12,152 nt of DNA from an uncultured Flavobacteriales bacterium (GTDB taxonomy: Bacteria > Bacteroidota > Bacteroidia > Flavobacteriales_E > Vicingaceae), in NCBI GenBank assembly GCA_913059105.1, contig CAJXRL010000059.1:1-12152 (forward strand). The letters run 5' to 3'. Below the pieces are notes generated by a model, which ran no database searches, was not told the origin of the DNA, and saw nothing but the letters and a program-made list of their open reading frames with translations. Each line of letters starts with the position of its first letter. The first letter of the stretch is position 1. Positions 6,928 to 12,152 of the stretch are shown here, in pieces. A program made the translations under genes and the position numbers.

Positions 6928-8028
6928 TTACTTCAAATAACTAAAATCATGATTGTCTTTAATGTTAAGCAAGGTTTCATAAATCAATTGAATAACATTT
7001 TCAACATCGTCTTTATGCGTCATTTCAACTGTGGTGTGCATGTACCGAATGGGCAATGATATTAATGCAGAAGCAACTCCACCGGTAGCATAAGCAAATG
7101 CATCGGTATCAGTTCCTGTTACCCTACTTGCTGCGTAGCGTTGAAACTTAATTTTATGCTGGTCAGCAGTATCAATGATTAATTCGCGCAAATTATTTTG
7201 CACAGCAGGTCCATAAGCAATGACGGGGCCGTTGCCAGCTACAAAATCACCTTGTTCAATTTTATTAATCATTGGTGTTTGCGTGTCATGACAAACATCG
7301 GTTACAATGGCAACGTCAGGTTTAATTCGTTCCACAATCATCTGTGCACCTCTCAAACCAACTTCCTCCTGCACGGCATTAGTTATGTATAATCCGAAAG
7401 GCAATTTCTTTTTATTCTCCTTCAACATTCGTGCAACTTCGGCAATCATGAAACCACCAATTCGGTTATCTAAAGCCCGACCAACATAGTATTTTTTGTT
7501 GAGTACCATTAGTTCGTCTTCGTAAGTTATTACGCAACCTACGTGGATTCCTAATTTTTCAACTTCTTCCTTTGAACTACAACCGCAATCTAAAAAGATG
7601 TTACTCATTTTTGGAGTATCTTCAGGTTTGCTTGAACCGGCTCCTCTGGTATGAATAGCAGGCCATCCAAAAATGGCTTTTACAAATCCTATCTTGGTAT
7701 GAATATTTACCCTTTTAGAAGGAGCAATCATGTGGTCAGAGCCTCCGTTTCTACGAACGTAAATGAATCCATCTTTAGTGATATAGTGTACGTACCAAGA
7801 AATTTCATCAGCATGCGCCTCAATTACAACTTTGTACTTAGCCTCAGGGTTTATAACTGCAACAGCTGTTCCATACGTGTCTACAAAATGCTCGTCAACA
7901 TAAGGCTTTATGTATTCTAACCAAATTTTCTGACCTTCTGCTTCATAACCGGTAGGGGAGGTATTGTTTAGGTATTTAAAAAGAAATTTTTCTGCCTCTT
8001 TGTTGATGATTTTTTTCTTTTTAGCCAT
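6928..8028 (-). CDS. M42-family metallopeptidase (glutamyl/deblocking aminopeptidase type)
   Basis: A cytoplasmic dinuclear-metal aminopeptidase of 366 residues, close to the usual 340-370 for M42. The family often forms a large tetrahedral complex that trims short peptides. The expected metal and catalytic residues are visible: His72 and Asp74 in EAHADEISW, bridging Asp187 in RALDNRIGG, Glu221-Glu222 in VQEEVGLRGA (general base and metal ligand), Asp244 in VTDVCHD and His331 in YMHTTVE. An inserted dimetal-domain lobe lies around 95-180. There is no signal peptide. The first residues MAKKKKIINKEAE are basic and follow an A-rich leader, supporting the ATG at 8028. It is the first gene of a leftward operon with the CrtO-like protein and the M1 peptidase, and has a -7 element just upstream. 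Confidence 0.94.
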   Translation of the reverse strand: MAKKKKIINKEAEKFLFKYLNNTSPTGYEAEGQKIWLEYIKPYVDEHFVDTYGTAVAVINPEAKYKVVIEAHADEISWYVHYITKDGFIYVRRNGGSDHMIAPSKRVNIHTKIGFVKAIFGWPAIHTRGAGSSKPEDTPKMSNIFLDCGCSSKEEVEKLGIHVGCVITYEDELMVLNKKYYVGRALDNRIGGFMIAEVARMLKENKKKLPFGLYITNAVQEEVGLRGAQMIVERIKPDVAIVTDVCHDTQTPMINKIEQGDFVAGNGPVIAYGPAVQNNLRELIIDTADQHKIKFQRYAASRVTGTDTDAFAYATGGVASALISLPIRYMHTTVEMTHKDDVENVIQLIYETLLNIKDNHDFSYLK

Positions 8029-8047
8029 GTTGTTTTATTCTTTTGCT

Positions 8048-8055
8048 CAAATATA
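8048..8055 (-). promoter_or_regulatory. candidate -7 promoter element for the M42/CrtO-like/M1 operon
   Basis: The minus strand reads TATATTTG here, an exact TAnnTTTG match 19 bases before the M42 ATG. No TTG lies at 17-20 bases upstream (the nearest are about 12 and 28 bases away), so the -33 box is not supported. The region 8029-8120 is the only divergent spacer between this operon and the gene at 8121. On the plus strand the closest match is TATTCTTTG, one base too long. Confidence 0.4.
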
Positions 8056-8120
8056 AGTGATAGCATTCAAATTTTACGAAAATCAACTTATTCTTTGTTT
8101 TTTTGTTGTAGGAATACGCA

Positions 8121-8720
8121 ATGAGATTTTTAAATGACATGTTAGGAAACCTTCTTCCTGAAAAAGAGGAAGAACAAGTTCAAGGTTCGGAGGTAATAAT
8201 CCGAGAAGCCATAGTTACCACTAAGATTTTCGAAAACGATTTTGATACTTGGCTTGGAAAAGGTATGCACAAAGGGCTTTTAGATTATTTGAAGGAGTGC
8301 ATGACTGCGAGGCAAGTAAATTCTGACTCTGGAGTTAATTTGTACTTCCATGAATCGAAGAATTCCAATGGTCTATATTTTCGATCAGAGCAACCTTGGG
8401 AAACAGAGGACTATCGATTTTTGGTTCATTTATTTGCTCAAAAGTTAAGGGCGATGCAGTATGTTCCAAATAATGCAGTAAGAGAAGTGGTGGAAGAAAA
8501 AGGAGTCTTAAAAATTAACGAAGAATACTTTTTTAAACCATCGTTAAAGTTTCGAAGAGAAATTCCGTTTGAGCAATTGTTTGGAAATGTATCTATTGAG
8601 CACAGAATTAAGGGAGAACAAACGGAGTTGATAAAAATAATGGTGAGTACTTACACCGACCGGCATTACAAGAAACCATACGATTTTGAAGATTTTTTAA
8701 CCGAAATATGTTTACCTTAA
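8121..8720 (+). CDS. hypothetical protein, coupled partner of a kinase-like protein
   Basis: A 199-residue protein of no family I recognise. It has no signal peptide or membrane segment, so it is probably cytoplasmic. Residues 1-22 look like an amphipathic helix followed by a highly acidic Glu-rich stretch (EKEEEQ, 14-19), and the rest appears mixed alpha/beta. Notable segments are FDTWLGKGMHKGLLDYLKEC (41-60), YRFLVHLFAQKLRAMQYVPN (98-117) and FEDFLTEICLP at the end. The gene ends 4 bases before the ATG of the kinase-like gene at 8725, so the two are almost certainly co-transcribed and may act together. It is divergent from the M42 peptidase operon. The start is supported by the divergent spacer and by the absence of an obvious upstream alternative. 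Its function is not inferable from sequence alone. Confidence 0.8.
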   Translation: MRFLNDMLGNLLPEKEEEQVQGSEVIIREAIVTTKIFENDFDTWLGKGMHKGLLDYLKECMTARQVNSDSGVNLYFHESKNSNGLYFRSEQPWETEDYRFLVHLFAQKLRAMQYVPNNAVREVVEEKGVLKINEEYFFKPSLKFRREIPFEQLFGNVSIEHRIKGEQTELIKIMVSTYTDRHYKKPYDFEDFLTEICLP

Positions 8721-8724
8721 CAGT

Positions 8725-9771
8725 ATGAATGATATTTCTAAGAAGAAAATACACTATCCTATAAAAGAGCATCTAAGGCAGTATTTGGAAGAGTATTCAA
8801 GAGAAATTTCATTGCCAATTAAATACGAGGATTTGAACCATTATGAGAATGCAATCTCTTTGTACGACGATGCAGGGAAGGACACTATGTGGGAGACGGT
8901 ATTTTATAGCCAAAGCGATATGGATGAGATACATGATGGGCTTTGTAGGGTTTATGCTTTATTGAAAACTGAAGGAGATACCGAGGTGACGGAACATTTG
9001 TATGTTAACCGTATTGATTTTTGTCCTTTTGGGAATTCAAAACCTTTTAGAATTCGAGTAACCAATAGATTTAATGATAATTACGATTATTTCTATGTGA
9101 AGAAAGCAGATGCTTCTCGTGTTTACGGGTTGGAATTAGAGCACATTCTTTCGCCAAATAGAATTTTTTACATTGTGGATGGAAATACCATTGTCGAGGA
9201 CCACATCGCGGGAATACCGGGAGATGTATTTATCAATAGTTGGTTGGAAGATCCACAGCTGAATAAGATTAGGTTAGCAAAGGAGTTTGTGAAGTTTAAC
9301 GAGCGTTGCTTTGTACGTTTGTTGGGTGATATGCGTTCTTACAATTACGTGGTAGATGTTACTCCAGATTTTGATGCCATTCAGTACCGTATTCGGGCCA
9401 TTGATTTTGACCAGCAAACGTACGAAGGGAACAAAACCATGTATTTGCCACAATACTTTAAAGATAATAACCCAATTGTAGAGTTTGTTTCAAATTTACT
9501 TGACCCAAAAACAATACGACAATATCAGAAAGAGGAAAGAGTAATGATTGCAAACCGAATTCGAGTTTCACGTTATAGACTGAAAGATTTATCGGATTGC
9601 TTAGATAATGATACGATTAGTCCGCCCGAAAAAGTGGATCAATTGAAGCAAGAATTGGCCCTTCATTTCAACGATGAAACATTTTTAGAATGTGAATCTA
9701 TGGGCGATATTTTGCGAACGCGATTGTATAATTTGATGTACGACAACCGAAAGGTTCTTGCGGGGGATTAG
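8725..9771 (+). CDS. uncharacterised protein with a probable protein-kinase-like (APH-type) fold
   Basis: A 348-residue cytoplasmic protein for which I know no named family. The middle (about 105-235) carries, in order and at sensible spacing, marks of the kinase/aminoglycoside-phosphotransferase fold. FYVKKADA (123-130) could supply the ATP-anchoring lysine on strand 3. LELEH (136-140) could supply the helix-C glutamate. IVEDHIAGIPG (156-166) resembles the hinge of APH enzymes, and LLGDMRSYN (199-207) matches the catalytic loop H-G-D-x4-N, with Asp202 and Asn207 kept and His replaced by Leu. IDFDQ (226-230) would be the metal-binding Asp227. The first ~100 residues and the C-terminal ~110 residues, basic and helical (for example KEERVMIANRIRVSRYRL), are unassigned. 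It follows its partner by 4 bases and ends 6 bases from a convergent dehydrogenase gene. That the CDS is real is near certain. The kinase fold is inference, and the substrate could be a protein or a small molecule. Confidence 0.75.
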   Translation: MNDISKKKIHYPIKEHLRQYLEEYSREISLPIKYEDLNHYENAISLYDDAGKDTMWETVFYSQSDMDEIHDGLCRVYALLKTEGDTEVTEHLYVNRIDFCPFGNSKPFRIRVTNRFNDNYDYFYVKKADASRVYGLELEHILSPNRIFYIVDGNTIVEDHIAGIPGDVFINSWLEDPQLNKIRLAKEFVKFNERCFVRLLGDMRSYNYVVDVTPDFDAIQYRIRAIDFDQQTYEGNKTMYLPQYFKDNNPIVEFVSNLLDPKTIRQYQKEERVMIANRIRVSRYRLKDLSDCLDNDTISPPEKVDQLKQELALHFNDETFLECESMGDILRTRLYNLMYDNRKVLAGD

Positions 9772-9777
9772 AGGGTA

Positions 9778-10716
9778 TTATAACTGTAGTATTTTGTCTG
9801 CCAAAACACTACTTAGTTTGAAGTAAGACTGCTGTGTCCAACCTGCAACATGAGGAGTGAGTATTACGTTTTCAGATGTTGTGAGATATTGAAATTCTGC
9901 AGGAAGGTCTTCTTTTTTTAAATCTTCAAAAGAGGTTTTCTCATACTCTAATACATCTAGACAGGCGCCCAATACTTTACCCGATTTTAAGGCATTTACC
10001 AATGCCGAAGTTTTTACATTTTTACCTCGAGCGGTGTTAATCAGGTAAATTTTATTCTCAAATTTATTCAACATGGATTCGTTAACGATGAAGGTAGTTT
10101 CTTCTGTGAGTGGAAGATGTATACTCAAAATATCTGTTTCCCGAAAAAACCTATTCAAACCAACTTCAGTTACAAGGTCATTTGAAAAGTTGGCTTTGTA
10201 CTTATCGTGGGCAATAGTTTTTACTCCAAAACCTGCTAGCCTTTCGGCTAAAGCTTGTCCCATAAAGCCGTATCCTAAAATTCCGAAAGTCTTCCCTTTA
10301 AGCTCTAATCCTCTATTTTTTTCTCGGTTCCATTGTGCATTTCGCACTTCATTATCTGAACGTTTCAGCTGGTTAAATAAACTTAATATCATTCCTAAAC
10401 AATGCTCCGCCACTGCATCTCTATTGCCTTCTGGAGAGTTGAATAGTTGAATATTCTTTTCGTTAGCGATTTGTGCATCAATATTTTCCATTCCTGCTCC
10501 AGATCGAGCAATCCACTTTAACTGAGTTGCTTTTTCAAAAACCTCTTCGTCAAATATGAATTTCGAACGGATAATAGCACCAACATAATTTGGAAGGATG
10601 CTTAGAATTTCAGGACGATTCAGGTCATTTCTCCAATGGCATTCATAACCGTTTTGTTCTAGTCGTTCAAATAAAATAGGGTGAACCGAATCGATAAAAA
10701 TTACTTTGGGTTTCAT
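9778..10716 (-). CDS. D-isomer-specific 2-hydroxyacid dehydrogenase (phosphoglycerate dehydrogenase-like)
   Basis: An NAD-dependent oxidoreductase of 312 residues acting on a 2-hydroxy acid and its 2-keto acid. The substrate domain (1-95 plus the C-terminal end) flanks a Rossmann domain with GILGYGFMG (145-153) and an acidic Asp171 after strand 2, favouring NAD over NADP. The catalytic Arg is Arg230 in INTARG, the Glu is in CLDVLEYE (252-259) and the His is His289 in TPHVAGWT. FNSPEGNRDAVAEHCLGM (92-109) corresponds to the N-x-P-x-(G)-N-x-x-x-V/A-E segment of phosphoglycerate dehydrogenases. There is no C-terminal ACT regulatory domain, so this is the short form. Its role in serine synthesis cannot be separated from other hydroxyacid substrates by sequence alone. 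It lies 23 bases downstream of mgtE on the same strand, so it is probably co-transcribed. Confidence 0.92.
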   Translation of the reverse strand: MKPKVIFIDSVHPILFERLEQNGYECHWRNDLNRPEILSILPNYVGAIIRSKFIFDEEVFEKATQLKWIARSGAGMENIDAQIANEKNIQLFNSPEGNRDAVAEHCLGMILSLFNQLKRSDNEVRNAQWNREKNRGLELKGKTFGILGYGFMGQALAERLAGFGVKTIAHDKYKANFSNDLVTEVGLNRFFRETDILSIHLPLTEETTFIVNESMLNKFENKIYLINTARGKNVKTSALVNALKSGKVLGACLDVLEYEKTSFEDLKKEDLPAEFQYLTTSENVILTPHVAGWTQQSYFKLSSVLADKILQL

Positions 10717-10739
10717 CTTTTCAAGTTTTACGAGTCACT

Positions 10740-12098
10740 TTATAACCAGATATACATTAAGTGGCCAATGCCGAAGTATATAAACAGACCTACAATGTCG
10801 TTCATTGTGGTAATAAATGGTCCTGTTGCCAATGCAGGATCAATTTTGTATTTGTCTAGCATAAGTGGAACAAAAGTGCCAAATAGCCCTGCAAAAATGA
10901 TGACAAGAACAAGCGCAACACTTACAGTTGCAGCTAATTCATTACTATCTTTATAAACGATAGTGTAAATAAAAATAAGAACGCTACACACTAAACCGTT
11001 CAACAATGCTACTAAAAACTCTTTTCCTAATCGTTGAATGAGATTGTCAAACCCCAAGCTGTTGTTGGCTAAACCTTGTACAATAATTGCTGAAGATTGC
11101 ACCCCGACATTTCCTCCCATCGCTGCGATAAGTGGAATGAATAATGCCATTTCTGGATAGATTTGAAGCGTATCTTCATATTGGCCAATGACCAGGGCAC
11201 CTAAAATACCACCTAATAAACCTACCAATAACCAAGGTAAACGAGCTCTTGTTAAGACTCGAACGCTGTCGGTAGAATCTACACTTTCCGAGATACCAGA
11301 AGCCATCTGGTAATCTTTGTCTGCTTCTTCCTTAATTACATCTACAACATCATCAATGGTAATTCGCCCAATTAGTCGATTCAATTCATCAACAACAGGT
11401 AACACAACCAAATCGTACTTTTCCATGATTGAGGCAATGTCATCCGATTTTTCGTAGGCCTTTACAGATCGAACCTCGTCGAAATATAGATCTTTAACAG
11501 TTGCTCCGTTTGGCGCTAATAGAAGCTTCTTTAAGCTTAGCATTCCAATCAACTTATCTTGGATGTCAATTACATATATGGTGTAAACATCTTCAATGTC
11601 TTCGGCTTGCTTTCTCATTTCTCGCAAGCATTGAATCAACGTCCAGTTAATTCGAACCTTTATAAGCTCTTTTGCCATTAAACCACCTGCTGAATCTTCA
11701 GGGTAGTGCAATAAATCGACAATGTCACTTGCCAATTCAGCATCTGGTATTGCAGAAATTACTTCGTCTTTCTTTTCATCTGAAAGCTCTGCCATAATAT
11801 CGGCAGCATCATCGGAATCCATATTATCAATGAAGTTCTCGGCAATTTCTTTCGAGCTGAGGTTCTTCAGAAGTTTTTCCCGAACATCTTCTTCGAGTTC
11901 AACTAAAACGTCAGTTGCTATCTCTCGATCAAGGCATTGAAATAGCAAAACAACTTCTTCCGGACTTAATTCGTCACAGATGTCAGCAATATCTGCAGGG
12001 TGAAGTAGGTTGACCTCATTCAATAGCTCCGCTGCAAGATTGTCGTGCAGACATTCTTGTAATTCAGAAACGTATTCTTTGGTTAATTCAAACTGCAT
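10740..12098 (-). CDS. mgtE: magnesium transporter MgtE
   Basis: A homodimeric Mg2+ channel of the inner membrane, gated by its own cytoplasmic Mg2+ sensor. From ATG 12098 it is 452 residues, the usual length. The N-terminal superhelical domain (about 20-130) has the repeat style LLHPADIADICDEL and DSDDAADIMAEL. Two CBS domains follow (about 140-265), with PEDSAGGLM (133-141) at the entry and LPVVDELNRLIGRI in the second. Five transmembrane helices fill 288-450. The pore region shows GGNVGVQSS (328-336), then DPALATGPFITT (420-431) and the pore Asp434 in MNDIVG. Family relatives usually begin MQFE, supporting ATG 12098. Only 7 genomic bases precede it, so its promoter and any leader are off the contig. 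An apparent longer start giving MCIRDS is translated adapter and must not be used. Confidence 0.93.
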   Translation of the reverse strand: MQFELTKEYVSELQECLHDNLAAELLNEVNLLHPADIADICDELSPEEVVLLFQCLDREIATDVLVELEEDVREKLLKNLSSKEIAENFIDNMDSDDAADIMAELSDEKKDEVISAIPDAELASDIVDLLHYPEDSAGGLMAKELIKVRINWTLIQCLREMRKQAEDIEDVYTIYVIDIQDKLIGMLSLKKLLLAPNGATVKDLYFDEVRSVKAYEKSDDIASIMEKYDLVVLPVVDELNRLIGRITIDDVVDVIKEEADKDYQMASGISESVDSTDSVRVLTRARLPWLLVGLLGGILGALVIGQYEDTLQIYPEMALFIPLIAAMGGNVGVQSSAIIVQGLANNSLGFDNLIQRLGKEFLVALLNGLVCSVLIFIYTIVYKDSNELAATVSVALVLVIIFAGLFGTFVPLMLDKYKIDPALATGPFITTMNDIVGLFIYFGIGHLMYIWL

Positions 12099-12105
12099 AT
12101 TGCTA

Positions 12106-12152
12106 CTGTCTCTTATACACATCTGACGCTGCCGACGATCTACTCTGTGTAG
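12106..12152 (+). other. Nextera adapter with i5 index (not genomic)
   Basis: Bases 12106-12138 are the reverse complement of the Nextera read-1 adapter: the mosaic end CTGTCTCTTATACACATCT followed by GACGCTGCCGACGA. The next eight bases, TCTACTCT (12139-12146), read AGAGTAGA in reverse, which I recognise as a standard i5 index. GTGTAG (12147-12152) then begins the flow-cell adapter. Genomic sequence stops at about 12105. Confidence 0.97.

Noticed and set aside
8071..8083. Inverted repeat ATTTT-ACG-AAAAT in the divergent spacer
   Set aside because: Five-base AT-only arms are expected by chance in this composition.
12099..12122. Longer MgtE start giving MCIRDSSN
   Set aside because: Codons 1-6 are translated adapter. 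The true start is ATG 12098, or lies off the contig.

Overview
The window is an assembled contig whose genomic insert runs from about 27 to 12105. Both ends are Illumina Nextera adapter sequence, and the right end also carries an 8-base sample index. The DNA is AT-rich. It has A-rich, Shine-Dalgarno-poor gene starts, several TAnnTTTG-type -7 promoter elements, a secreted FN3-like module typical of Bacteroidota proteins and a TPR-containing NarL-type sensor kinase. Together these point to a member of the Bacteroidota, probably in or near the order Flavobacteriales. The order is inferred from protein style, not from a marker gene. No RNA genes, CRISPR arrays, phage genes or insertion sequences were seen.

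Layout from left to right. (1) A tRNA-dihydrouridine synthase on the minus strand, cut by the contig edge (27-741). (2) A 215-base intergenic region holding a perfect 7-2-7 inverted repeat at 850-865. (3) A rightward block: a small secreted FN3-like protein (957-1331), then a strong candidate Bacteroidota promoter (1321-1350), then a tight three-gene operon. The operon holds an unrecognised 238-residue beta-rich protein (1394-2110), a TPR sensor histidine kinase starting at the very next base (2111-4045) and a NarL/LuxR response regulator overlapping it by 4 bases (4042-4683). (4) A leftward three-gene operon transcribed from about 8041: an M42 metallopeptidase (6928-8028), a CrtO-like membrane acyltransferase homologue (6355-6909) and an M1 metallopeptidase lipoprotein (4688-6358). 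(5) A rightward pair of poorly characterised genes (8121-8720 and 8725-9771). The second carries what looks like a complete set of kinase-fold catalytic residues. (6) A leftward pair: the magnesium transporter MgtE (10740-12098), then a D-2-hydroxyacid dehydrogenase (9778-10716).

How the parts may work together. The kinase and regulator are a textbook two-component pair: periplasmic TPR sensing, phosphotransfer from His451 to Asp54, and DNA binding by a NarL-type helix-turn-helix. The 7-2-7 palindrome upstream of the FN3-like secreted protein has the geometry preferred by NarL-type regulators. The regulator might therefore control its upstream neighbour, with the unknown 238-residue protein as a further component. 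That link is a hypothesis. The two strongest leads are this putative sensory locus and the unannotated kinase-like protein at 8725-9771 with its coupled partner. The remaining genes are ordinary housekeeping or metabolic genes.
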